Assembly (NCBI GenBank): GCA_012514035.1
Contig: JAAZBB010000028.1
Location: forward strand, 1-60,270
Reading direction: 5' to 3'
Origin: Lentisphaerota bacterium
GTDB taxonomy: Bacteria; Verrucomicrobiota; Kiritimatiellia; CAIQIC01; Lenti-01
Length of the DNA stretch: 60,270 nucleotides
The position numbers were made by a program, and so were the translations under genes. The notes beneath the pieces were generated by a model, which was not told the origin of the DNA, did no database searches, and saw only the letters and a program-made list of their open reading frames with translations. Shown here one piece after another: positions 16,449-24,262 of the stretch (its first letter is position 1; each line of letters opens with the position of its first letter).

Positions 16449-17453
16449 TTGGCTGCATACATCCTCCCGTTTGAAAAGCCGCTGCTCGATCTGCAAAACA
16501 AGATCGACGAACTGCGCGCCTTTTCCCAGGGCCAGGGCATCGCGGCTCCGCAGGATGTCGCCCGACTGGAAAAGGAACTCGCGGAGACGCGCCGGAACCT
16601 GTATGCCACGCTCACCCCGTGGCAGAAAGTCATGGTCGCGCGCCATCCCCGCCGCCCCTATACCCGCGACTACATCGCCGCCCTCTTCTCCGGTTTTTCC
16701 GAACTCCATGGCGACCGCCTGCTGGCCGACGATCAATCCATCGTGGGCGGACTCGGCTGGCTCGGCGAACAGCAGATCATGGTCATCGGCACCCAGAAAG
16801 GCCGCGACACCAAGAGCAACCTGGCCTGCAACTTCGGCTGCCCCTTTCCCGAAGGCTACCGCAAGGCCCTGCGTCTCATGCGGCTGGCCGCCAAGTTCAA
16901 CATCCCCATCGTCACCTTCATCGACACCCCCGGCGCCTTCCCCGGCATCGAAGGCGAGCAGCGCCATGTCGCCGAAGCCATCGCCGTCAACCTGCGCGAA
17001 ATGTTCCGCCTGCCCGTCCCGATCCTGGCCATCGTCATCGGCGAAGGCGGCTCCGGCGGCGCCCTCGGAATCGGCATCGCCAACCGCATCCTGATCCTCG
17101 AATACGCCTATTATTCCGTCATCTCCCCCGAAGGATGCGCCGCGATCCTGTGGAAGAACCGCGCGCATGCCGATACCGCCGCCGCCGCCCTCAAATTGAC
17201 CGCCCCCGATCTCGTCGAACTGGGGATCGCCGACGAACTCATTCCGGAACCGCCCGGAGGCGCCCATACCGATCCGGCCGCCGCCACCGCCCTGGTCCGC
17301 GACGCCCTGGTGAAAAATCTGGCTCAATTGAAGAAACTCCCTCCCCGGCAACTCCTCGACCAGCGCTACGACAAATTCCGCGTCCTGGGAATCTACAAGG
17401 AAGGGCCGGTTCCGCCCTTGACACCGCCCCCCGTTCCATTGGAAAGTGACTGA
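16449..17453 (+). CDS. accA: Acetyl-CoA carboxylase carboxyltransferase subunit alpha
   Basis: The protein has 334 residues (family ~320). It transfers carboxyl from biotin to acetyl-CoA, the first step of fatty acid synthesis, with AccD. The N-terminal helical pair (FEKPLLDLQNKIDELRAF) and the core LFSGFSELHGDRLLADDQSI are typical, as are TFIDTPGAFPGIEGE and IGEGGSGGALGIG, the oxyanion-forming Gly loops. The start is TTG at 16449, supported by AGAGGGA 6 nt upstream. No accD is in the window. A GC hairpin (17466-17478) with four T's follows shortly after the stop and may be its terminator. Confidence 0.95.
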   Translation: MAAYILPFEKPLLDLQNKIDELRAFSQGQGIAAPQDVARLEKELAETRRNLYATLTPWQKVMVARHPRRPYTRDYIAALFSGFSELHGDRLLADDQSIVGGLGWLGEQQIMVIGTQKGRDTKSNLACNFGCPFPEGYRKALRLMRLAAKFNIPIVTFIDTPGAFPGIEGEQRHVAEAIAVNLREMFRLPVPILAIVIGEGGSGGALGIGIANRILILEYAYYSVISPEGCAAILWKNRAHADTAAAALKLTAPDLVELGIADELIPEPPGGAHTDPAAATALVRDALVKNLAQLKKLPPRQLLDQRYDKFRVLGIYKEGPVPPLTPPPVPLESD

Positions 17454-17465
17454 CGATTCGAACCC

Positions 17466-17484
17466 GGGGCCTCGCCCCCGTTTT
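17466..17484 (+). terminator. Weak hairpin after accA
   Basis: GGGGC, CTC loop and GCCCC are followed two bases later by TTTT. It lies in the 51 bp between accA and rubrerythrin and could end the kinase-LDT-accA transcript or attenuate read-through. The short stem makes this uncertain. Confidence 0.35.
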
Positions 17485-17504
17485 CACGCCCAACAGGAGG
17501 ATCC

Positions 17505-18080
17505 ATGGCCAGCATCAAAGGTACCCGTACGGAAAAAAATCTGCTCGCATCGTTCGCCGGCGAATCACAGGCCCGCACCCGGTATAATTTCTTCGCATCC
17601 GCCGCCAAGAAAGAAGGCCTGATTCAGATTGCCCGGATTTTCGATGAAACCGCCGACCAGGAAAAAGAGCACGCCAAACGCTTTTTTAGCTTTCTTGAAG
17701 GCGGCATGGTCGAAATCCGCGCCGCTTATCCCGCCGGCGTGATCGGCTCCACCCTGGACAACCTGAAAGCCGCCGCCAACGGCGAGAACGAGGAATGGAC
17801 CCAGCTCTATCCCGAGTTCGCCCGCATCGCCCGCGAAGAAGGTTTCCCCCAGATTGCCACGCTGTGGGACAACGTCTGTGTTGCCGAAAAGCAACATGAG
17901 AAGCGCTACAACGACCTCTGGAAGAACCTCTCCGAAGGCCGGGTCTTCAAACGCGACGGCGTGGTCGTCTGGCGCTGCATCAACTGCGGCTATCTCCATG
18001 AGGCCAAGGACGCCCCCAAACTCTGCCCAACGTGCCTTCATCCCCAGGCCTATTTCGAACTTCTTGGCGAAAACTGGTAA
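17505..18080 (+). CDS. Rubrerythrin
   Basis: The protein has 191 residues, the normal length. The N-terminal four-helix diiron domain carries the Glu ligands in LLASFAGESQARTRYNFF, DETADQEKEHAKRFF and NVCVAEKQHEKRY. The C-terminal rubredoxin-like domain has CINCGYLHE and LCPTCLHP. Rubrerythrin reduces hydrogen peroxide in the cytoplasm of anaerobes with electrons from rubredoxin or ferredoxin. A ferredoxin gene follows 34 nt later and could be the electron donor. AGGAGG precedes the ATG by 4 nt. Confidence 0.96.
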   Translation: MASIKGTRTEKNLLASFAGESQARTRYNFFASAAKKEGLIQIARIFDETADQEKEHAKRFFSFLEGGMVEIRAAYPAGVIGSTLDNLKAAANGENEEWTQLYPEFARIAREEGFPQIATLWDNVCVAEKQHEKRYNDLWKNLSEGRVFKRDGVVVWRCINCGYLHEAKDAPKLCPTCLHPQAYFELLGENW

Positions 18081-18114
18081 TCCATCGAAAAACAAACCGG
18101 AAAGGACTCCCACC

Positions 18115-18303
18115 ATGAAAGCATCCGTCGACGCCTCCACCTGCACCGGCTGCACTCTTTGCTGCGATATTGCCGCCGATGTCTTCCAAATGGGCGATGA
18201 CGGCCTGGCCCACGCCAAGGCCGAAGAAGTTCCTGCCGCGGCCGAGGCTTCCGCCAAGGAAGCCGCTGACAGCTGTCCGGTCGGAGCCATCACCGTCGGC
18301 TGA
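18115..18303 (+). CDS. Small 4Fe-4S ferredoxin
   Basis: The protein has 62 residues and a single cluster motif: CTGCTLCC near residue 10 and CPVGAI near the C-terminus. It is a one-cluster ferredoxin of the Thermotoga/Desulfovibrio type. AAAGGA lies 7 nt upstream of ATG 18115. It is co-transcribed with rubrerythrin and ended by a strong terminator. The likely role is electron transfer to rubrerythrin or other redox enzymes of an anaerobe. Confidence 0.93.
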   Translation: MKASVDASTCTGCTLCCDIAADVFQMGDDGLAHAKAEEVPAAAEASAKEAADSCPVGAITVG

Positions 18304-18321
18304 AAACCGATGCGCTTGCTT

Positions 18322-18351
18322 GGCCGCCGTTCCCCGAACGGCGGCCTTTTT
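18322..18351 (+). terminator. Rho-independent terminator after ferredoxin
   Basis: A perfect 10-bp stem (GGCCGCCGTT with AACGGCGGCC) and a 5-nt loop CCCCG are followed by five T's. It lies 18 nt after the ferredoxin stop. Confidence 0.9.
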
Positions 18352-18365
18352 CACCACGCCCCCAG

Positions 18366-18387
18366 TATGGAGTTTATAAACTCCATA
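18366..18387. repeat. 22-bp perfect palindrome with GTTTATAAAC core
   Basis: Half-site TATGGAGTTTA followed by its exact complement. It lies between the ferredoxin terminator and the hydrogenase-maturation protease gene, in otherwise GC-rich DNA. The 10-bp core recurs in the palindrome at 25803-25828, where the arms differ but are again fully self-complementary. It may be an operator or a dispersed palindromic element. Confidence 0.7.
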
Positions 18388-18455
18388 ATCGACGTCTTCC
18401 CCCGGCCCGTCCCGGTCCTGGCCAGCTCGGCAACCACACGGCATCCTGGCCGCCC

Positions 18456-18923
18456 GTGAATCTGCTGCTCGGCATCGGCAATCCCCGGCATGGCGACGAC
18501 GCCCTCGGACCGGTCTTTGCCCGCGCCTTCCGTCACCCCAACTGGCAGTGCGTCAATGCCGCGACCGCCCCGGAGAATTTCACCGGCTTGATCCGGCGCT
18601 TGCGCCCCGACCTGCTGATCCTGCTGGATGCCGCCGACATGGGATTGCCGCCCGGCTCCCTGCGGCGGCTGAATCCGCAGGATATTCTGCCGGCGGATTT
18701 CGGCACCCATGCCGGTTCCCTCGGCCACCTGGCCGATTTCCTTTCCAACGCTGCCCGACAAATCGTCATTGTGGGCATCCAGCCGGCTTCCACCGCCCCC
18801 GGGACCCGCCTTTCCCCTGCCGTCCGCGCCACGCTCAAATCCCTGGGCCAGGCCCTTGCCCAGGGACGCCTGCCCGACCTCGGGCTGACGTCCGGACTTG
18901 CGTCCGGAGTTGATTCGCCGTAA
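18456..18923 (+). CDS. Hydrogenase maturation protease, HycI/HupD family
   Basis: The protein has 155 residues and a GTG start at 18456. MNLLLGIGNPRHGDDALGPV contains the GxGNxxxxDD signature in which the Asp binds Ni. LLILLDAADMGLPPGS and FGTHAGSLGHLADFL match the HycI subgroup, whose conserved His is another metal ligand. It clips the C-terminus of the large subunit of a [NiFe]-hydrogenase after nickel insertion. With hypC at 978-1208 it implies a hydrogenase elsewhere in the genome. It sits between ferredoxin and a stress protein. Confidence 0.85.
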   Translation: MNLLLGIGNPRHGDDALGPVFARAFRHPNWQCVNAATAPENFTGLIRRLRPDLLILLDAADMGLPPGSLRRLNPQDILPADFGTHAGSLGHLADFLSNAARQIVIVGIQPASTAPGTRLSPAVRATLKSLGQALAQGRLPDLGLTSGLASGVDSP

Positions 18924-18953
18924 GTTTCTTTGGTAATCAACCGGAGGCCATCT

Positions 18954-19397
18954 GTGAAACTGCTTGCCGCCCTTGATCTCTCCCGGACAACTCCCGATGT
19001 GCTGCGCGAAGCCCGGAACTGGGCCCGCCGCCTGTCCGCCGAACTGTTTCTGATCCATGTGGCGGAACCCGATCCCGATTTCATCGGCTACGGGGCCGGC
19101 CCGGAAAGCGTCCGGCTCGCCGTTGCCCATAAGTTCCAGCGCGCCCACCAGCAGATCGAAGCCCTGGCCGTGGAATTGCGCCAGGATGGCCTGAATGCCA
19201 CCGCGCTGCTGGTACAAGGCCCCACCGCCGAAACCATCCTGCGGGAAGCGGACAAACTCTCCGCCGATGCTATCATCATGGGAACCCGTGCGCGCAGCGC
19301 CGTTCGCGAACTGTTTGTGGGCAGCGTCAGCAAGGAGGTTCTCCACAAATCCACCCACCCCGTCCTGCTTGTTCCTCCTCTCGTCGGTTCGGCCTGA
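18954..19397 (+). CDS. Universal stress protein (UspA family, single domain)
   Basis: The protein has about 147 residues. The GTG start at 18954 has GGAGG 6 nt upstream and gives KLLAALDLS, the usual first strand. The ATP-binding motif is in IIMGTRARSAVRELFVGSVS (G-x2-G-like, then G-S). STHPVLLVPP is the normal last strand. A tandem-domain Usp is encoded at 41248-42087. Usp proteins bind ATP or other ligands and aid survival in stress; the target is unknown. Confidence 0.9.
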   Translation: MKLLAALDLSRTTPDVLREARNWARRLSAELFLIHVAEPDPDFIGYGAGPESVRLAVAHKFQRAHQQIEALAVELRQDGLNATALLVQGPTAETILREADKLSADAIIMGTRARSAVRELFVGSVSKEVLHKSTHPVLLVPPLVGSA

Positions 19398-19487
19398 TCA
19401 CCCGATGGCCGCGCTTGATCCCGCAGATTCGTTCCCCTGGCATCCAGCCATCGAACCGGGCCGCCCGGGGGCCCGCCAAACCACCAC

Positions 19488-20912
19488 ATGACCCCGCCCC
19501 GTTCCCTCACCATCCTGGGTGCCGGCCCCGCCGGCTACCCTGCCGCCTTCCTCGCGGCGGACCTCGGCCTGCCGGTCACTTTGATCGATTCCGCTCCCGC
19601 CCTTGGCGGGACCTGCCTCCATCGCGGCTGTATCCCATCCAAATCTCTTCTGCACGCAGCCGGCCTGCTCGTCACGGCCCGCGATGCGGAAACTGTCGGC
19701 ATCACCTTCCCCCCGCCAACGATCCACCTGGACAAACTGCGGGAATGGAAGGATTCAATCATCACTCGCCTGGCCAATGGTCTCGCCCAGTTGGCGAAGG
19801 CCCGCGGCATTCGCACGGTAGAGGCCGCCGCTACTTTTCTTTCGCCCTCGTCATTGCAATGGAGTTCTCCGGACGGCTCCGTAACCCGGCATGATTTCGA
19901 TGCTCTGCTGGTCGCCACGGGTTCCGTTCCGGCCATGCCCGCAGAATTTCCCGTCGGTCATCCGGGCCTCTGGGATTCTACGGCCGCTCTCGCGCTCGCG
20001 GACATTCCCGCCTCCCTCCTCGTGGTGGGCGGCGGATATATCGGCTTGGAACTGGGCTCTGTATATGCCGCGCTGGGCGCACAAGTCACCGTTGCCGAGG
20101 CGACCGGCGGACTTCTCCCCGGCATCGACCGCGACCTGATCGTGCCCTTGGCCTCCCGCCTGCGCAGACGTTTTCACGCCATTCAGATGAATACCCGGGT
20201 CGTGGGAATCGCCGACGCCGGCGACGGGCTCCGCGTCGAGCTGCACAACAGCACCACCGGCGAAACCCACCAGGAAACGTTCGCCCGGATCCTCGTCGCC
20301 GTCGGCCGCCGGCCCTTCACCGATGGGCTCGATTTGGAAAAGGCCGGAATTGACCTCACCGACCGCGGCTTCGTTTCCGTCGATGCCGCCGGCCGCACGG
20401 CAAATCCGCGTATTTTCGCCGCGGGCGACGTCACCGGCGATCCGATGCTGGCTCACAAAGCCACGCACGAAGCCCGGGCCCTTGTCGCCCGCCTGCTCGG
20501 ACGCACAATGCCCGCGGCCCGGCATGTGCCTGCGGTCGTTTTCACTGACCCTGAAATCGCCTGGGTGGGCCTGACCGAATCACAAGCCAAGAAGCAATCT
20601 CGCGAGGTCAAGGTTTCCAAGTTCCCCTGGGCGGCCAGCGGCCGCGCGCTTGCGCTCGGCCGCACCGACGGCGTCACGAAAATCCTCGCCGATCCCGGCT
20701 CCGGCCAATTGCTGGGCGTCGCCATCGCGGGTCCCGGAGCCGGCGATCTGATTTCCGAAGCCACTCTGGCCCTCGAAACCGACGCCACCGCCGCCGACCT
20801 CGCCCGCACCATTCACCCCCACCCCACTCTCTCTGAAACCCTCGGCGAAGCCGCCGACCTGCACGAAGGCCTCTGCGCCCACCTCTACCGGACCTTGAAA
20901 AATCATTTTTAA
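19488..20912 (+). CDS. lpd: Dihydrolipoyl dehydrogenase (lipoamide dehydrogenase)
   Basis: The protein has 474 residues. The FAD motif GAGPAGYPAAFLAADLG and the redox-active disulfide GGTCLHRGCIPSK place it in the lipoamide dehydrogenase group. A second Rossmann motif (VVGGGYIGLELGSVYAALG) binds NAD. AAGDVTGDPMLAHKATHEAR follows, and the C-terminal HPHPTLSETLGEA carries the catalytic His-Glu pair. It reoxidises dihydrolipoamide in 2-oxoacid dehydrogenase or glycine-cleavage complexes. No E1 or E2 gene is in the window. No clear ribosome site precedes the ATG. Confidence 0.93.
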   Translation: MTPPRSLTILGAGPAGYPAAFLAADLGLPVTLIDSAPALGGTCLHRGCIPSKSLLHAAGLLVTARDAETVGITFPPPTIHLDKLREWKDSIITRLANGLAQLAKARGIRTVEAAATFLSPSSLQWSSPDGSVTRHDFDALLVATGSVPAMPAEFPVGHPGLWDSTAALALADIPASLLVVGGGYIGLELGSVYAALGAQVTVAEATGGLLPGIDRDLIVPLASRLRRRFHAIQMNTRVVGIADAGDGLRVELHNSTTGETHQETFARILVAVGRRPFTDGLDLEKAGIDLTDRGFVSVDAAGRTANPRIFAAGDVTGDPMLAHKATHEARALVARLLGRTMPAARHVPAVVFTDPEIAWVGLTESQAKKQSREVKVSKFPWAASGRALALGRTDGVTKILADPGSGQLLGVAIAGPGAGDLISEATLALETDATAADLARTIHPHPTLSETLGEAADLHEGLCAHLYRTLKNHF

Positions 20913-20926
20913 TCCGGAGCACGTCC

Positions 20927-22504
20927 ATGCATCGTTTCAGCACTTGGCTGGTTTTGTCACTGGCATTGCTCCATCGCGCAGATGCGGTCCCGTTGAAGCC
21001 CCCCCCATTTTTGCCCGATTATTATTCCGAGGCCTTCGCCACGCTCGACCGCTCTTGGCGGCTGGTCGAGCAGAGCGCAACCAATGGCCAATTCAATCTC
21101 ACATATGAATCCAAACCTTGTCACGGAACGCTTGTCCTTGAGCACATTCCCTGCGATCGGACGACGGCTCCCATGCATTTCAATGATATTGCCCGTCGAT
21201 TGAACCAAAGGAGTTCCCGGCAGCAAGGGAGATTTGATGAAGTATCGGAATTCGAACTGCGCGCCGGAAGGAATAAATTCCGCCATATCCAATCAATCTG
21301 GTCGTTCATGCTGCCTCGCTCCATTCAGATCTGGACGTGGACGTTTCCGCGCACGGCGCCGGAAGTGTCACCCGGTACGCTTCAAGTCGTTCGCCAATGC
21401 GTGAACCGTCAGCGTTATGAAGATGCCCGCCGCGGAGGAAACGTCGCCATGGGCCGCTGGGGCCTCTGCATTCGCGCGCATGCCTTGGATTTGCTGAATG
21501 ACGGCGATCAGGCGCAAGCCCTGAAGGTTTTGCACGACCTCCTGTCGACCTCTCCAAACGATTTCGAAGCACATTTGGCCTATATGGCCAGCGCCGCGGA
21601 TCCCGCCGCCGCCAGCAACAGCGCCCAGATCGTCTTTCGAAACTCGGAAGATCCCGCCCATATGGAACGCGCGGCGGCTATTCTGGGGATCCCGAAACCG
21701 AATTACGAATCCCTGCCCCCGGTATCTCCCGATGATACCGGCCTGCGTCTGGTCTTGATCCCGCTTGAACCCGACTCCCTGTGGTTTTTGGATGACGCGG
21801 TAAAATTATACGAACAAATCACGGATATTCCGGTCAGCATCCGGCGTCTGGAAGAACCCTGGGAATGGAAAACGCCCGAACGGATCGCCCGCCAGCGGGA
21901 AGTCCAGAGGCTCCTCCACGTTGAAGGCCAGCCGCCCATCGATTTTACCGGTTGGTCGCCCAAACGCTACGCCGAGACGTTCCGCGCCAACGTCGAAACG
22001 GCGGATGCCTTCTCGCGCTGGCAAGTCGAAAAACTGATCGCCGCCATTACCTCTGCACCCGGACAATACGAAGTCGCCCCTCATCTGAAACGTCTGAAAG
22101 AACACCTCAAGGAAAAGCGGTCGGCCGATTGGCGCACGATGTATGTGGCGCTTACGCGGACGAACATCTACAGTGGAGACAGCAACTTCATTTTCAGCAT
22201 GGCCAGCTGTCCCCCAGCGGAAACCGCCGCTTTCCTGTCCTATTACATGATGCTGAGTTCCACCCTCGACGAGTCTCCGGCATCTCGCGCCCGATTGACC
22301 GAACGAATCGCGAAGTCGCTCGTGGCCGCCAGCATCTGGCAATTGGACATTCCGCGCAGTACCGATCCGGCTTGTCCCACCTCATACCCGGATGGCGTTT
22401 CGCGCCTGGACCAGCAAGCGCTCGTCCTTTCTGCGGATATCCGCTCGCAGCTTGAAAAGGTCCGGGATTCTGCCGGCGCACCGCCGGCGGGCGCGCCCCC
22501 GTAA
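20927..22504 (+). CDS. Secreted protein with archaemetzincin-like domain lacking the zinc motif
   Basis: The protein has 525 residues. The N-terminus is a signal peptide (STWLVLSLALLHRADA). Residues ~30-150 form a beta-rich domain and ~155-250 a TPR-like helical region. From ~272 onward the pattern resembles archaemetzincins (M54): LRLVLIPLEPDSL, a later R-x-x-Q-R-E-V-Q-R-L-L segment, and TNIYSGDSNFIFSMAS, close to the family's T-D-x-D-L-Y...N-F-V-F-G-x-A. Where HExxHxxGxxHC should follow (~461-490) the sequence is AKSLVAASIWQLDIP and the zinc ligands are missing. If the relationship is real this is a non-catalytic relative. It is a secreted, exported protein 14 nt after lpd. Family call is moderate. 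Confidence 0.6.
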   Translation: MHRFSTWLVLSLALLHRADAVPLKPPPFLPDYYSEAFATLDRSWRLVEQSATNGQFNLTYESKPCHGTLVLEHIPCDRTTAPMHFNDIARRLNQRSSRQQGRFDEVSEFELRAGRNKFRHIQSIWSFMLPRSIQIWTWTFPRTAPEVSPGTLQVVRQCVNRQRYEDARRGGNVAMGRWGLCIRAHALDLLNDGDQAQALKVLHDLLSTSPNDFEAHLAYMASAADPAAASNSAQIVFRNSEDPAHMERAAAILGIPKPNYESLPPVSPDDTGLRLVLIPLEPDSLWFLDDAVKLYEQITDIPVSIRRLEEPWEWKTPERIARQREVQRLLHVEGQPPIDFTGWSPKRYAETFRANVETADAFSRWQVEKLIAAITSAPGQYEVAPHLKRLKEHLKEKRSADWRTMYVALTRTNIYSGDSNFIFSMASCPPAETAAFLSYYMMLSSTLDESPASRARLTERIAKSLVAASIWQLDIPRSTDPACPTSYPDGVSRLDQQALVLSADIRSQLEKVRDSAGAPPAGAPP

Positions 22505-22510
22505 AGCGGC

Positions 22511-23296
22511 CTACAATCCCGCGTCCGCCAACGCCTTCTGGGCTTCGCCATTGCCCTGAGCCGCCGACAGGCGCAACCATCGGGCCGCTTCATGAGGATC
22601 CGCAGGCACCCCTTTCCCGTCCCGATAGAACTGCCCCAGCTTGAATTGGGCCCAGGCGTCTCCATTTTCCGCCGTCATCCGGTACCACTTTGCCGATTCC
22701 GCGTAATCCACCGGTACGCCGTACCAGCCTTCTTCGGCCACAAGACCCAAGTGGTTTTGGGCCAGCACATATCCCTGCGCCGCGGATTTCCGGCACCAAT
22801 CCAGCGCCTGATCCATGTCGTGGGAAACGCCCCAGCCTTTCTCGTGCATCAAGCAAAGATAGTATTGCGCCTCTGCCAGATTCTGTTCCGCGGCCCGGCG
22901 ATACCACGCAACGGCCTTGTCGTAATCGCGGGTCACCCCGCGCCCTTGTCCCAGCATGCGCCCCAGTTGATATTGTGCCCGAGCATGTCCCCGATCCGCC
23001 GCGTTGCGATAGCATCGCAAAGCCAGCACGTCGTCCTGCACCACGCCTCGTCCCTCGGCATGGGCAAGCCCGAGTTGATACTGCTCTTCGGCATAATCCC
23101 TGTCTCGTGCGGACAACTTCGCTGACCGTTCCATGGCTTGAGGCGGTCTTGCCGGCCAAATCTGGCGATACCACACCCACCCACCCCCCACACACACCAC
23201 GAGAATCACCCAGACAGTCAAAAACACAGCCATCTGGATTCGAACGCCGCCCTCTGAGGCCCCGCATTCGCCGCATCTGGAATGAGTTTTTTGCAT
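22511..23296 (-). CDS. Sel1-repeat membrane protein with N-terminal zinc-ribbon-like motif
   Basis: The protein has 261 residues. A short CGECG motif (half of a zinc ribbon) precedes one transmembrane helix (MAVFLTVWVILVVCVGGGWVWY). Five Sel1-like repeats follow from about residue 70 (for example AQYQLGRMLGQGRGVTRDYD). Sel1 repeats are alpha-solenoids for protein binding. The start at 23296 was chosen over 23317 because it gives the compact CGECG N-terminus. It is convergent with the preceding gene, 6 nt apart. Role unknown. Confidence 0.85.
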   Translation of the reverse strand: MQKTHSRCGECGASEGGVRIQMAVFLTVWVILVVCVGGGWVWYRQIWPARPPQAMERSAKLSARDRDYAEEQYQLGLAHAEGRGVVQDDVLALRCYRNAADRGHARAQYQLGRMLGQGRGVTRDYDKAVAWYRRAAEQNLAEAQYYLCLMHEKGWGVSHDMDQALDWCRKSAAQGYVLAQNHLGLVAEEGWYGVPVDYAESAKWYRMTAENGDAWAQFKLGQFYRDGKGVPADPHEAARWLRLSAAQGNGEAQKALADAGL

Positions 23297-23353
23297 GGAG
23301 CAAACCTTTCGCGCCAAATCTAGCCGCCCATTGCCCTTCGGATCAAGCCGGCG

Positions 23354-24262
23354 TCAGCCTCGACTGTTTTGGAACCGCGCGAGGCTTTCCAGGTAATCCG
23401 CCGGCGTGCCGAAATCGAAGCGCTCGGCCGCGGTCATTTCCAGCGCGAGATAGCCTTCCCGCGCCCTCTGCATCTCCTGCGCGCGCGTGAGCTGGAATTC
23501 GCCACCGTCGCGCAGGTTGTCGTGAATCATCTGCGCCAGTACGTCGTAAATCGACGGAGCCAACAGGTGCATGCCGAACCAGCCGAGGAATTCGTCCGCG
23601 CCCAGTCCGTCCACACGCAGGTCGCGACGGGCCAGCTCGATCGCCGGCTTCTCCACGATGCGGCTCACGTCCACCAACCGCGGAAAATCCGGGCGCCGCG
23701 CGCCGGCAATGGTGCCATAGCCCTTGAGCTGCGCCGGCCCGATGCGGTTGACCGCGGACACCGAGCGGCCGTCGCTGCGCCCGGCCATTTCCGCCAGTTC
23801 GCGATAGGGCGACATGGGCGTGCCGCGGAACAGGTGGTCGCCCAGACACAACAGCACCGGCCCGCCGCCGGCGAAGGCACGGCTCTGAAACACCGCGTGG
23901 CCATAGCCCTCCTGCTCGCGCTGGATCGCAAAATGCAACCGTGCGTTGTACTCGGGCATTTGCCGCGTCTCGGCGGCCAGCGCCGGGGTTTTCTCCAGCC
24001 GCCGCAGCAGCTCCGGACCCGGACCCGCAAAATACGCGCGGATCGCCTCTTCATCGCCCGGCTGCGCGACAATGCAGATGTCCTCGATGCCTGCCGCAAC
24101 CAGTTCCGCGATGTGATAATGGATCAAGGCGCGGGCAATGCCGTCCGGTCCCACCACCGGCATCAGTTCCTTCTTCACCGCCTGCGAAGCGGGAAACCAT
24201 CGCGTCCCGAGGCCGGCCACGGGAATCACCGCCCGGGTGGCCGCCGCTACGCCCGCCGCCAT
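23354..24262 (-). CDS. Sugar-1-phosphate nucleotidyltransferase, GalU-like
   Basis: The protein has 302 residues. RAVIPVAGLGTRWFPASQAVKKELMPVVG is the activated-NTP and sugar-phosphate region of bacterial UTP-glucose-1-phosphate uridylyltransferases (GLGTR; KE-P). LLCLGDHLFRG contains the metal Asp, and FLGWFGMHLL follows the GalU pattern. It forms an NDP-sugar from NTP and sugar-1-phosphate. The gene overlaps the upstream kinase gene by 16 bp, and a kinase that makes sugar-1-phosphate beside a pyrophosphorylase is a logical salvage pair. The start at 24262 is the first Met before the domain. Substrate not proven. Confidence 0.85.
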   Translation of the reverse strand: MAAGVAAATRAVIPVAGLGTRWFPASQAVKKELMPVVGPDGIARALIHYHIAELVAAGIEDICIVAQPGDEEAIRAYFAGPGPELLRRLEKTPALAAETRQMPEYNARLHFAIQREQEGYGHAVFQSRAFAGGGPVLLCLGDHLFRGTPMSPYRELAEMAGRSDGRSVSAVNRIGPAQLKGYGTIAGARRPDFPRLVDVSRIVEKPAIELARRDLRVDGLGADEFLGWFGMHLLAPSIYDVLAQMIHDNLRDGGEFQLTRAQEMQRAREGYLALEMTAAERFDFGTPADYLESLARFQNSRG

